A stretch of DNA of 64,000 nt from Rhizobium sp. BK316 (GCF_014193695.1 NZ_JACHZR010000001.1:1587309-1651308); one strand, 5' to 3'. Positions 26,166-34,922 are shown, counted from the first letter of the stretch. A program made the numbers and translations. Notes: generated from the sequence alone by a model not told the origin.

Positions 26166-26942
26166 ATGTTCCTGAACATAGGCGATCATAATCTGCACGT
26201 GGCTCTGTACGGCTCCGACCGCAATCCTACGCTCGTTTTGCTTCACTCTCTGGGAACCTCCCATGCCGTCTGGCAACGTCAGGTGAGAGCGCTGAGGGAT
26301 CAACATTTCATTATTGCTCCCGATTTCCGAGGGCATGGCCTGAGCGACTTGTCGTGCACCCCCGTGACCATTGAAGCCCTGGCTGACGATGTGGTTTCCG
26401 CGTTGACGATGCTGGGGGTGAATGCTTTCCATCTGGCGGGCATCTCCATCGGTGGTCTTGTCGCGCAATGCGTGGCGGCGACACTCACGGATCAGGTGCG
26501 CTCCCTGACGCTGCTGGATTCCAATATCGTCAGCCTTGCCCCGCAAATGTGGAAGGATCGCGCCACCAAGGTTCGTGGCGAAGGTCTGGCTGCGATTGAG
26601 GAGGCCGTTCTTTCCCGCTGGACGACGGAAGAGGGGCGCACGACACCGGAAGGCCGCGGCCTGGCCGTCATGCTGCGGCGCACACCTTCGGAAGGTTATG
26701 CGGCGGGCTGTGATGCCCTGGCAGTCGCGGATTGTCGGCATCATGCGGCAAGGTTGACAATGCCTGTGACGGTTGCGGTCGGGGAGCAGGACGAAGCCAC
26801 GCCGCCTGCTGCTGCGCGCGCGCTGGCCGAAGCCATCACGGGCGCACGTTTCGAAATTATTCCGGGGGCCGCGCATATCCCGCTTTTTGAGAAAGCGGAC
26901 GCGGTTAACACCATCCTGCAGCGATCTGCCGGAGGAACCTGA
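26166..26942 (+). CDS. alpha/beta hydrolase resembling 3-oxoadipate enol-lactonase
   Basis: A 258-residue alpha/beta hydrolase with oxyanion region LLHSLGTSHAVWQ, PDFRGHG, the nucleophile elbow AGISIGG (Ser94), an acid in VGEQDEATPP and the catalytic His in PGAAHIPLFE. This pattern is shared with PcaD and with the N-formylmaleamate deformylase NicD. It begins 3 bases after the monooxygenase stop. It presumably hydrolyses a lactone, enol ester or N-formyl amide made after ring cleavage. The family does not discriminate between these. Confidence 0.82.
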   Translation: MFLNIGDHNLHVALYGSDRNPTLVLLHSLGTSHAVWQRQVRALRDQHFIIAPDFRGHGLSDLSCTPVTIEALADDVVSALTMLGVNAFHLAGISIGGLVAQCVAATLTDQVRSLTLLDSNIVSLAPQMWKDRATKVRGEGLAAIEEAVLSRWTTEEGRTTPEGRGLAVMLRRTPSEGYAAGCDALAVADCRHHAARLTMPVTVAVGEQDEATPPAAARALAEAITGARFEIIPGAAHIPLFEKADAVNTILQRSAGGT

Positions 26943-27021
26943 TTTGCAGGGTTCTCGCGCAAGGGTCTCGGACAGGCACCTGCGTATTGCTTTCATCCAT
27001 GATCATCAGGGAGGAGATCAT

Positions 27022-28266
27022 ATGAGCGAAAATATCCCGTCAGTGGCCGGTCAACCGCCGGCCACTGTTTCAGACAGCGCCAGCCACTCGGCAATCGGAG
27101 CAACGCTTGCGTCAACTATCGGGCTGGTCTTTGGACCAAGTACATTCTTGCTTTTCGTATTCGGGGTTTTCGTAGAACCGTTATCGAAAACTTTCGGATG
27201 GTCGAAACCCTCGATCCTGTTTGCGGCAACGATCGTTTCTCTGATGATTATGGTCGTATCCCCGATCCAGGGATATTTGATCGATCGATATGGGGCGCGG
27301 CCTATCGTGCTGTCCTCATGTCTGGCCTTTGCCGTTGGCCTGGGAGGTATGTACTTCCTGAGCAACAATATCAGCGGCTTCTACCTGATGTACGGCCTAT
27401 TGCCTTTGCTGGCAGTCGGGCTTTGGCCAGTTTCCTATTTAAGGGTTGTCAGCACGTGGTTCGAGCGGCGTCTTGGGTTGGCAATCGGTATCGCAAATGG
27501 CGGTATTGGATTGGGAGCAGCCCTGCTGCCTCCGATCATAACCTACATTATCCTCAACGGTTCCGTTCAGTGGGCCTATGTCAGTCTGGGCATCATCGTG
27601 CTTTTGATTGTATTGCCGCTGAATTTCATGCTGCTGTTTGAGGCGCCGCAGGCGCGTCCGTCGCGAAGCGCAAACCCGGTTGCTGGCCAGCAGCACCGGA
27701 GCTTTGGAGATCTGGTGAAAAGCCGGAGCTTTATTCTTCTTACGGTCTCCTTTTTTCTGCTGGGCTTCGTGAACACGGGTCTGGTGACGAACCAGATCTC
27801 GTTGTTGATAGATGGCGGTGCCACGCCGCAACAGGCTGCTCTTGTACAATCCGTCTTCGGTCTGGCGGTATTGATAGGCCGGTTTTTGACAGGCGTTCTG
27901 TTGGACTATGTTTTGGCCAGAAGGTTGATGAGTATCGTCTGCGTCGGTGGCGCTGTAGCTTGTGGCTTCTATGCCTTTGGTCCGACCGGCGGAGTGGTCT
28001 ATCTGGCGGCCCTTCTCATTGGGATGGTGTACGGTGCGGAGTTCGATGTACTGAGCTACATCATCAAGCGCAGTTTTGGACTTGCGTCCTTCGGGCGGGT
28101 CTACGGTACAATTTTCGCCGTTTTCCAACTCGGGGCCGCTCTTGGAGCAACATTGCTGCCGTTGAGCCGCGCGCATTTTGAGAGCTACGGCCCGGGTCTT
28201 GCCGTTTATGGCGGCGCACTCATCATAAGCGGTCTCCTCTTTTTGGTGCCTGTACGACAAAATTGA
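27022..28266 (+). CDS. major facilitator superfamily transporter
   Basis: A 414-residue permease with twelve predicted membrane helices. The MFS loop-2/3 motif appears as GYLIDRYGARPI, and a second-half equivalent as LLDYVLARRLM. The subgroup resembles oxalate/formate antiporter-like and monocarboxylate carriers (FGVFVEPLSKTFGWSKPSIL). The ATG at 27022 follows GGAGG. Lying within the ring-cleavage operon, it probably takes up the aromatic acid or its precursor across the inner membrane. Direction and substrate are inferred. Confidence 0.87.
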   Translation: MSENIPSVAGQPPATVSDSASHSAIGATLASTIGLVFGPSTFLLFVFGVFVEPLSKTFGWSKPSILFAATIVSLMIMVVSPIQGYLIDRYGARPIVLSSCLAFAVGLGGMYFLSNNISGFYLMYGLLPLLAVGLWPVSYLRVVSTWFERRLGLAIGIANGGIGLGAALLPPIITYIILNGSVQWAYVSLGIIVLLIVLPLNFMLLFEAPQARPSRSANPVAGQQHRSFGDLVKSRSFILLTVSFFLLGFVNTGLVTNQISLLIDGGATPQQAALVQSVFGLAVLIGRFLTGVLLDYVLARRLMSIVCVGGAVACGFYAFGPTGGVVYLAALLIGMVYGAEFDVLSYIIKRSFGLASFGRVYGTIFAVFQLGAALGATLLPLSRAHFESYGPGLAVYGGALIISGLLFLVPVRQN

Positions 28267-28267
28267 T

Positions 28268-28438
28268 GGGCCAGTATCGCTTGGGGCGGAGGTCGTGATC
28301 CGGCTGCTCGAAGATATCGATAACAGGCCCGCCGCTGCGCACGCGGGCTTGTCGAGCACTGTTCGCTATCAGATGGCAAATACCGTTCGGGTCCAGCGCT
28401 ACCGTCGCAGGGCTATCCGGGTAGTATTGGAGGAATAA
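28268..28438 (+). other. untitled open stretch between the MFS and CoA-transferase genes
   Basis: The 172-base gap stays open in one frame from 28268 to a TAA at 28436 (GAEVVIRLLEDIDNRPAA ... VRVQRYRRRAIRVVLEE) but has no start codon of its own in that frame. It could be the tail of a lost regulator gene or chance. GCCCGC/GCGGGC (28327-28332 with 28343-28348) could form a small hairpin. The ribosome site GGAGGA for the next gene lies at 28429-28434. Confidence 0.3.
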
Positions 28439-29155
28439 TTGCGTAAGATCATTACAAATGCGGCTGAATCACTGGCTGAAGTTCTAACCGACGGCATGAC
28501 GATCATGTCCGGCGGATTTGGACTTTGCGGCATTCCTGCGACACTCATTGAGGCCGTCCGCCTTTCAGGTGTTCGTGATCTCACGGTTATCTCAAATAAC
28601 GCTGGCGTCGATGGTGCAGGTCTCGGAACCTTGCTTAAAACCCGACAGATCCGGAAGATGATTTCGTCCTATGTTGGCGAGAACAAGCTCTTTGCCGAGC
28701 AGTTCTTGTCCGGCGAGCTGGAGCTGGAATTCAATCCACAAGGAACTCTTGCCGAGCGCATCCGTGCCGGTGGTGCCGGAATAGCGGCCTTCTATACCAA
28801 GACTGGCGCGGGCACATTGATCGCGGAGGGCAAGGAAGTCCGCCAGTTCAACGGTGAGGACTATGTGATGGAGACCGGACTTGTTGCGGATATCGCGCTC
28901 GTCCACGCTTGGAAGGGTGATACAGAAGGCAACTTAATCTATCGCAAGACCGCCCGTAACTTTAACCCGATGATGGCGACTGCCGCCAAGGTTACTTTCG
29001 CCGAGGTTGAACATCTCGTATCAACGGGTGAGATCGACCCCGATGCGATCCATACGCCAGGCATATTTGTTCAGAAAATTCTTCATGTTCCCAATCCGGA
29101 AAAGAAGATCGAACAGAGAACGGTGCGCCCGAAGACCAAGGCGGAGGTGGCTTGA
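28439..29155 (+). CDS. 3-oxoacid CoA-transferase subunit A
   Basis: Alpha subunit (238 residues) of a succinyl-CoA:3-oxoacid CoA-transferase. Family marks are MTIMSGGFGLCGIPATLIEA, the GxGxGG-like CoA region (AFYTKTGAGTLIAEGK) and ETGLVADIALVHAWKGDTEG. A TTG start at 28439 is chosen because it follows GGAGGA at the right spacing and matches the usual N-terminus (MKK..NAAE-like). With subunit B it moves CoA from succinyl-CoA to acetoacetate or 3-oxoadipate. In this operon it would activate the acetoacetate released by BKACE. Confidence 0.9.
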   Translation: MRKIITNAAESLAEVLTDGMTIMSGGFGLCGIPATLIEAVRLSGVRDLTVISNNAGVDGAGLGTLLKTRQIRKMISSYVGENKLFAEQFLSGELELEFNPQGTLAERIRAGGAGIAAFYTKTGAGTLIAEGKEVRQFNGEDYVMETGLVADIALVHAWKGDTEGNLIYRKTARNFNPMMATAAKVTFAEVEHLVSTGEIDPDAIHTPGIFVQKILHVPNPEKKIEQRTVRPKTKAEVA

Positions 29156-29156
29156 T

Positions 29157-29825
29157 ATGGCTTGGACACGTGAACAGATGGCTGCTCGCGCAGCGCGTGA
29201 ACTTCAGGATGGTTTCTACGTCAATCTTGGCATAGGCATTCCAACGCTCGTCGCGAACTTTATCCCTGAGGGCATAGAGGTGACACTGCAGAGCGAAAAC
29301 GGCATGCTGGGCATGGGACCCTTCCCATTTGAGGGAGAGGAAGACGCGGACCTGATCAATGCGGGCAAGCAGACGATCACGGAGTTGAAGAAAAGTAGCT
29401 ACTTCTCCTCAGCTGACAGCTTTGCGATGATCCGCGGGGGGCATATCGACCTGTCAATCCTGGGCGCCATGCAGGTGTCAGAAAGCGGTGACCTCGCCAA
29501 CTGGATGATCCCCGGCAAGATGGTCAAAGGCATGGGTGGCGCCATGGACCTCGTGGCCGGCGTCAAACGCGTGGTTGTTGTGATGGAGCATGAGGCCAAG
29601 GGCGAGCCGAAGCTTGTCAAGGAATGCAGCCTTCCGCTGACTGGTCGTCGCGTTGCCGATCTGGTCATTACCGATCTCGGGGTCATTGAAGTGGCGCGGT
29701 TCGATGATCCCCGTATGACACTGATCGAACTGGCTGACGGTGTCACAGTCGAGGAGATTGTTGCCAAGACGCAAGCTGCCTTGGCAATAGATCTGAAGTC
29801 GCATAGCTCCTTTCTCAGGGAGTAA
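29157..29825 (+). CDS. 3-oxoacid CoA-transferase subunit B
   Basis: Beta subunit, 222 residues, carrying the catalytic glutamate in LQSENGMLGMG (Glu47), which forms the enzyme-CoA thioester. Other marks are YVNLGIGIPTLVANFIP, GGHIDLSILGAMQV and KRVVVVMEHEAKG. It starts one base after the subunit A stop. ScoB/AtoA-type and PcaJ-type enzymes cannot be separated by eye, so acetoacetate and 3-oxoadipate both remain possible acceptors. It is the last gene of the island; a small stem (CGGTTT/AAACCG, 29901-29917) follows. Confidence 0.9.
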   Translation: MAWTREQMAARAARELQDGFYVNLGIGIPTLVANFIPEGIEVTLQSENGMLGMGPFPFEGEEDADLINAGKQTITELKKSSYFSSADSFAMIRGGHIDLSILGAMQVSESGDLANWMIPGKMVKGMGGAMDLVAGVKRVVVVMEHEAKGEPKLVKECSLPLTGRRVADLVITDLGVIEVARFDDPRMTLIELADGVTVEEIVAKTQAALAIDLKSHSSFLRE

Positions 29826-29952
29826 TGCATTTCTTCCGAGGCCATGCGGGAAAAGCTGGTTGATTGGCTGGCGCCCACATAAGCGTCTTTGGCCTGCTGC
29901 CGGTTTCCTGGAAACCGAGTTAATGTGTTCCGCATGAAACCGGAGAGCATGA

Positions 29953-30046
29953 ATGCAACGACGACAGCTCTGTCGGGAATCAAGATGAGGCCGTAAAGCT
30001 CGTCAAGGAACGCGGTGTCAGCGTGGCACAAGCGGCCCGCGATCTG
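29953..30046 (+). pseudogene. N-terminal remnant of an IS3-family OrfA
   Basis: From the ATG at 29953 the frame reads MQRRQLCRESR. After a one-base frame shift it continues EAVKLVKERGVSVAQAARDL. Together these match the start of IS3-family OrfA proteins (RRKFSREFK.EAVKLV.ERGVSVAQAARDL). The homology ends abruptly at 30046, inside the 3' end of the opposite-strand gntR gene. No other part of the element remains. Confidence 0.7.
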
Positions 30047-30785
30047 AAGAGCTTTCTCCTGATGTTTGTTCCTCATTCGATCCTTTGAGGAGCAAGGTCA
30101 AACGGTTGGCCGCACCGCGCAGATGATCCTCCGCCGCAAGCCGAGCCTCCTGCGGGTTGGCCTTGGCGATGGCATTATAGATCGCGATGTGCTCGGCCTG
30201 TACCTGTTTGAGGAGGGCGTTGCGTAACGTGCTGGCACGCGCCTTGCGGATGAAGTTGCGGACATGGGATTCGAGAAAGTCCGACATTTCCCGGAAATGC
30301 GGATTGCCGCAGGCGTCGACGATCTCCCGGTGAAACGCCAGGTCCTCCTCAATGCCGGCCTCACCGTTGTCGAATGCCGTCTGGATGGCGTTGAGCCGCC
30401 GCTCGATCTCGCCAAGCTGCTCTTCGGAACGCCGCTCTGCCGCCAGCGCCGTCGCGGCGGCCTCAACCGCCATCAGCAGCTCGATGACGTTCTGGACATC
30501 CAGGGCATCGGTCAGATCGACGCCTGCCAGCCGGAAGGCAACCTCCTTCGTCTCGATGACGAAGGCGCCAAGCCCCTGACGGGTTGCGACCAGACCGTCT
30601 CGCTTCAGTAAGCCGATCGCCTCACGTATGATCGGTCGGCTCACGCCATATTTCTCAGCAAGATCGCGCTCTGTCGGAAGCTTGTCGCCCTTTGCATAGG
30701 CCCCCGACGTGATATCGGCACGGATGCGGCCGGCGACCGAATCCGCAAGCGATGGGCCGCGAGTCACCCTGTCATCTAGCACCAT
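30018..30785 (-). CDS. GntR-family (FadR subfamily) transcriptional regulator
   Basis: Regulator of 255 residues: an N-terminal winged helix (GDKLPTERDLAEKYGVSRPI, about residues 33-52) and a C-terminal all-helical FCD ligand domain (DLAFHREIVDACGN and HIAIYNAIAKANPQEA, supplying the metal/ligand histidines). It is divergent from the CUT2/lactonase operon across 317 bases and should control it. Its last about ten codons overlap an IS3 remnant on the other strand, so the C-terminal tail was probably created by that insertion. The FCD core appears complete. Confidence 0.88.
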   Translation of the reverse strand: MVLDDRVTRGPSLADSVAGRIRADITSGAYAKGDKLPTERDLAEKYGVSRPIIREAIGLLKRDGLVATRQGLGAFVIETKEVAFRLAGVDLTDALDVQNVIELLMAVEAAATALAAERRSEEQLGEIERRLNAIQTAFDNGEAGIEEDLAFHREIVDACGNPHFREMSDFLESHVRNFIRKARASTLRNALLKQVQAEHIAIYNAIAKANPQEARLAAEDHLRGAANRLTLLLKGSNEEQTSGESSSDRGPLVPR

Positions 30786-30931
30786 GCGCGCCCTCCGAGC
30801 GTTTCCGTTTACCTGACTTTATCATCCGCAGACTGTTTTATCAGGCTTTGCCGTCTCCAAATGCCCCATTGCATCTTTTTCCAAAACAATAGCATAATTA
30901 ACTTGTCAGGCAACCAAGTAATATGGTTCAT

Positions 30932-30940
30932 TGGTTACAA
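30932..30940. promoter_or_regulatory. candidate GntR/FadR-type operator
   Basis: TGGTTACAA fits the FadR-subfamily consensus TNGT-N-ACNA and lies in the gntR/importer divergent region, 163 bases before the importer start. An ACTTG-N9-CAAGT inverted repeat (30901-30919) is adjacent. The 317-base gap otherwise shows no gene. Confidence 0.45.
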
Positions 30941-31102
30941 GGGGAGGGTGGCTGACGGTCACCACGACGGATTTCCGGTTCATAGAAGCGGCAAGGCGTT
31001 GGCCGTGGGTCGAACGCTGCCGGCGACGTGTGCCCTGCCGTCGTCCGGTGACGACAAGCGCCGGGCCTACCGGGTCGAAATCCGAAGCACAGGGAGGAAA
31101 AC

Positions 31103-32206
31103 ATGAGCTTCTTTGACGATACAGAACGGCTACGAAAACTGGCCCAGGAGGCCACCGAATATGCGCAATTCAGTCGCCGCACGCTCTTGATGGGCGCCGC
31201 CGGCGTTATCGGCGGCGCGGCGCTTGCGGGATCTGCGACGGTCGCGAGCGCGGAAGAGATCACGCCGCCCGCGCCGGGCAAGAAGGTGCGCATCGGCGTG
31301 CCGCTGACCTATGGGCCTTTCAACCAGCCGTGGCGTCGCGGCTGCTGGCAAATCGTCAAGGCGGTCCTTGATGCCGGCGGCGAAGTCGTCACCGTTCGCG
31401 GCGAGCCGACGAAGGCGAGTGAACAGGCCGCCGCCCGCGCGCTGCTTGATCGCGGCATCGACGCTCTCGTGATGGGCATCTACTCTCAGGAGTCCGAGAC
31501 GGCCTATATCGCAGACGAAGCGCACAAGCGTGGCATCAAGACTGTCGGCTTCACCATCCCCGTGAAGGATTCTCCAGCCGTCATGGACGATGTGTGGGGC
31601 ACCGCCACCACGCTCGGCTATTTCGTGCAGAACTATTGCAAGCGTCAGGGCACTTTCGCGCAGACCGCCGAGCAGCGCGGCTACTTCACGCCGTTCGACA
31701 TGGAAGTCGACATGTTCGAGCTGATGTGCCGCTACGAACCGCGCATGAAGGTACTTCCCTTCATTGACGGTGGGCAGGGAACGACGGACGAAATCTCCGT
31801 GGGTCGCAAGAACATGCTGTCGCTCTTGCAGGCCAATCCCGAGCCCGGATCGCTGGCTGCCTTCATCTCGTGGTGGTGGCCCTTCACGCTCGGTGCGGGG
31901 CAGGCGCTGAAGCAGATGAACCGCGACGACGTCCCGCTGTTCAATCATTATCTGTCGACCCAGTTTCTCGAAGCATGGGCCGCCAAACAGGTTCCCGTGG
32001 TCTTCAGCTGCGACTCGCCGTTCCCCGAGATCGGTCGGAAGACCGGCGAACTGGCGGTCAAACTGGCCCGCGGCGAGGACGTGCCGAACCTCGTTTACCG
32101 TATCCCCGTGATCACCAAGACGCCGGATCAGGCGGCGGAAGCCCTGGCTGAGCTCAAGAGTATGGACGAGCAAGCGATCGCCTTGCTCAAGCAGTTCGGC
32201 GGCTAA
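31103..32206 (+). CDS. Tat-type periplasmic sugar-binding protein
   Basis: Type I periplasmic binding protein of 367 residues. A twin-arginine motif (QFSRRTLLMGAAG, Arg25-Arg26) and cleavage near VASA at residue 50 indicate export in folded form, which is uncommon for sugar binders but seen in rhizobial TorT-like proteins. Core motifs include VRIGVPLTYGPFNQPWRR, ALLDRGIDALVMGIYSQES and KTGELAVKLARGEDVPN. The ATG follows AGGGAGGA. It heads the operon with permease, ATPase and lactonase-like enzyme. The ligand might be a lactone or sugar acid given the neighbour at 34923. Confidence 0.88.
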   Translation: MSFFDDTERLRKLAQEATEYAQFSRRTLLMGAAGVIGGAALAGSATVASAEEITPPAPGKKVRIGVPLTYGPFNQPWRRGCWQIVKAVLDAGGEVVTVRGEPTKASEQAAARALLDRGIDALVMGIYSQESETAYIADEAHKRGIKTVGFTIPVKDSPAVMDDVWGTATTLGYFVQNYCKRQGTFAQTAEQRGYFTPFDMEVDMFELMCRYEPRMKVLPFIDGGQGTTDEISVGRKNMLSLLQANPEPGSLAAFISWWWPFTLGAGQALKQMNRDDVPLFNHYLSTQFLEAWAAKQVPVVFSCDSPFPEIGRKTGELAVKLARGEDVPNLVYRIPVITKTPDQAAEALAELKSMDEQAIALLKQFGG

Positions 32207-32217
32207 GGGCCAGCCTG

Positions 32218-32254
32218 GCATGCGGCGGGCATCGTCTTCCCGCCCGCCGCATGC
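32218..32254 (+). other. strong intercistronic hairpin downstream of the binding-protein gene
   Basis: GCATGCGGCGGGC (32218-32230) and GCCCGCCGCATGC (32242-32254) form a perfect 13-pair stem with an 11-base loop, 11 bases after the binding-protein stop. It has no T-run. The placement mirrors the hairpin at 9907. Confidence 0.7.
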
Positions 32255-32433
32255 ATCTCCCAACGAACAACGCACAGGCAAGCTGTTGCGGTGCAGACCG
32301 GCGCTTGCCCTCTATCAAGAACGACTGGAACAGAACAGTGACGCAAGCTGAGCAGGAAAGCCTCGCGAAGGCGAAGACGATGCAAGACGCCGTGGCGAAG
32401 ACACAGACCGCCGGACGAAAGGAGTCCTCCGCC

Positions 32434-33378
32434 ATGCGCTTTCTGCGGCGCTGGGGGACGATCATTGTGCTCGTGATGGCTGCGGTCGGCTTTTCCATCG
32501 CCTCGCCCTATTTCGCGACCGTGTCGAACCTCAACAACATCCTGTTCTCAATGATCGTCAGCGCGCTTGTGTCGCTCGGCCTCACATGGGTGGTTATTTC
32601 CGGCAGCTTCGATCTGTCGATCGGCCTGACCGTGACCACGTCATCGATCCTTGTCGCCTTCCTCATTCCGATCCTTGGGCCGTGGGCCGCGATTGCCGTC
32701 GCGCTCGTTGCCGCCTGCCTGATCGGCGCGGTCAATGGCATTCTCGTCACCTATGGGCGACTCTCCGGCATCGTGGTGACGTTGGGAGTGATGTTCGTTC
32801 TTTCGGGCATCAACATCTTCATCACCGGCGGTTATCAGGTACCCGTCGGCTATGACGAAACGGCCTTCCTCTATCTGGGCCAGGGCAAGCTCGGCATCAT
32901 CGGCGTTCCGGTCCTCATCCTGCTTGCAGTCTTCCTCGTTGCCCTGATCGCTGCCACCCGCACGCGCATCGGTCATTACATCGCGGCCGTCGGCGACAAT
33001 CCGATGGCAGCCTTCTATTCCGGCATCAATGTCTATCGCTGGGTCATCCTCGCCTTCATACTGTCTGCACTCATGTCGGGCATTGCCGGGGTGATCGTGA
33101 CGTCGATCTCCTCCTCAGCGCAGCCCGTCGGTGGTGAAGGCTATCTGCTGGAGGCATTCGCTGCCGTGTTCCTCGGCGCGACCGTGCTTGGCAAAGGCAA
33201 GCCGCATCTGCTCGGCACGCTGGTCGGCGTTTTCTTCCTTTACATGGTGGATTCCGGCATGAACATGGTCGGCTTCCCGTTTGCCGCCCGTCACATCTTC
33301 CAGGGGCTGGTCCTCATCATCGCGGTCGGCGCCAACGCGCTTCTCAACCGCGAAGAAGTCCATCTCAAGTTCATCTGA
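32434..33378 (+). CDS. CUT2 sugar ABC permease
   Basis: RbsC-family permease, 314 residues from the ATG at 32434, which follows AAAGGAG. An alternative GTG at 32338 would add 32 polar residues. Many membrane segments are visible, with GSFDLSIGLTVTTSSILVAF, SGIVVTLGVMFVLSGINIF, AAVGDNPMAAFYSGINVYRW and EGYLLEAFAAVFLGATVLG. It lies between the binding protein and the ATPase, an order different from the importer at 8938-12604. Confidence 0.9.
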   Translation: MRFLRRWGTIIVLVMAAVGFSIASPYFATVSNLNNILFSMIVSALVSLGLTWVVISGSFDLSIGLTVTTSSILVAFLIPILGPWAAIAVALVAACLIGAVNGILVTYGRLSGIVVTLGVMFVLSGINIFITGGYQVPVGYDETAFLYLGQGKLGIIGVPVLILLAVFLVALIAATRTRIGHYIAAVGDNPMAAFYSGINVYRWVILAFILSALMSGIAGVIVTSISSSAQPVGGEGYLLEAFAAVFLGATVLGKGKPHLLGTLVGVFFLYMVDSGMNMVGFPFAARHIFQGLVLIIAVGANALLNREEVHLKFI

Positions 33379-33387
33379 GGCGGGGTC

Positions 33388-34890
33388 ATGAGCGGAACAG
33401 CACTCGTCGAACTGAAGAACCTCGAGAAGGAATTTGCCGGCACCAAGGCGCTGAAAGGCGTGAGCCTCAGCTTCCTTGCCGGCGAGGTCCATGGCCTGCT
33501 CGGCGAAAACGGCGCCGGCAAGTCGACCTTGATCAAGATCCTCACCGGCGTCTATTCCCCCAGCGCCGGGGAAATCCTCCTCGAAGGCGCGCCCGTGCGG
33601 GTTCCCAGCCCGCCCGAGGCACATCGCCTCGGTCTCGGGGCCGTCTACCAGGACGCCGAACTCGTTTCGAGTTTCACCGTTGGACAGAATATCCTGCTTG
33701 GCAACGAACCGGGGCGGTTCGGGGTCAGCGACCGGGCGATCCACGACGATGCGACGGCGATCCTGGCAGAAATGGGCATCGATCTCGATGCGCGCCGTCT
33801 GGCTGGCACGTTGTCGGCAGCCGAGATGCAACTGGTCACGCTCGCGACGCTCTTCCATCGCCGCTACAAGCTGATCGTGCTGGACGAACCGACGGCTCGC
33901 CTTTCGGCCGCGGAATCGGAGTTGCTCTTCCGGATCATCGAGCGCTTCAAGAAGCAAGGTATCGCCATCGTCTACATTTCCCATCGGCTGAAGGAGGTGC
34001 AGGAGATCTGCGATCGTGCGACCATCCTGCGCGGCGGGCTGGTCTCGGGCACACTGAACCGGGGCGAAGTCACCGAGGACCGTGTCACCGAACTGATGGT
34101 CGACCGCAATCGTGCAGAGCTGTCGACCTACAATGACGGCAGCCGGGTTCGCCCGGAGGTTCTTCTGGACGTGAAGGAACTGGCGACGGCCAACCTGTCT
34201 CCGCTCTCCTTCACGGTCCGTGCGGGCGAGGTTCTGGGCATCACGGGGCCGGTCGGTGGCGGCATGGAGGACGTTGCGCGCGCACTGGGCGGTGTCGTCC
34301 GCCATACGGGCAGGGCCAGCCTGCGCGGCAAGGCAATCGATGTCGGGACACCGATTGCCGCGCGCCGTTCGGGCGTGGCCCTTATTCCCGAGGACCGCCG
34401 CAAACAGGCGCTCTTTCCGGCGCTGTCGGTTGCCGAGAACATCTGCCTTCCCGTGTTGAACAGGCTGGAGCGATTTCTCACGATCCGCCCCGGCGCGACG
34501 AAGGCATATGCGGATGGCGTGATGGGCCAACTTGCGGTGCGCCCGCGCAATTCCGCCATTCAGGTTCGCTTCTTTTCGGGCGGCAATCAACAAAAGGTGG
34601 TCATCGGCAAATGGATGAGCGCCGGGGCATCGCTCTACATCATCGTCGAGCCGACGAACGGTGTGGATGTCGGGGCGATCAAGGAGATCTACGACATCAT
34701 CCTGCAACTTGCGCAAGAAGGCGCGGCGGTGTTGCTTGTGTCGTCGTCATTGCGCGAGACGCTGGCACTGGCCGATCGCGTGATGGTCATCCACGACGGC
34801 AACCGCGTCGCGGAAGCCCCGAAGACCGACTGGACCTACGATGAGCTACTAGCCGTGACACTCAGCGGCAAATCGAAAACCGCGGCATAG
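33388..34890 (+). CDS. CUT2 sugar ABC importer ATPase
   Basis: Duplicated ATPase of 500 residues. Domain 1: Walker A GENGAGKST at 39-47, signature LSAAEMQLV, Walker B LIVLDEPTARL. Domain 2 has a degenerate P-loop (GPVGGGMEDV) and signature FSGGNQQKVVIGKW. Its Walker B reads LYIIVEPTNGVDVG, in which the usual Asp before Glu is Val. Catalysis in CUT2 ATPases rests on one domain more than the other, so this may be tolerated. It is 9 bases after the permease gene. Confidence 0.92.
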   Translation: MSGTALVELKNLEKEFAGTKALKGVSLSFLAGEVHGLLGENGAGKSTLIKILTGVYSPSAGEILLEGAPVRVPSPPEAHRLGLGAVYQDAELVSSFTVGQNILLGNEPGRFGVSDRAIHDDATAILAEMGIDLDARRLAGTLSAAEMQLVTLATLFHRRYKLIVLDEPTARLSAAESELLFRIIERFKKQGIAIVYISHRLKEVQEICDRATILRGGLVSGTLNRGEVTEDRVTELMVDRNRAELSTYNDGSRVRPEVLLDVKELATANLSPLSFTVRAGEVLGITGPVGGGMEDVARALGGVVRHTGRASLRGKAIDVGTPIAARRSGVALIPEDRRKQALFPALSVAENICLPVLNRLERFLTIRPGATKAYADGVMGQLAVRPRNSAIQVRFFSGGNQQKVVIGKWMSAGASLYIIVEPTNGVDVGAIKEIYDIILQLAQEGAAVLLVSSSLRETLALADRVMVIHDGNRVAEAPKTDWTYDELLAVTLSGKSKTAA

Positions 34891-34922
34891 GCCGCAGCAT
34901 ATTCACGACAGGAGGAGACCCC

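Noticed and set aside
24194..26942. Nicotinate (nic) pathway cluster
   Set aside because: A PHBH-type hydroxylase and a NicD-like hydrolase are present, but NicX, NicF, NicE and the nicotinate hydroxylase are absent and the ring-opening enzyme is of LigAB type.
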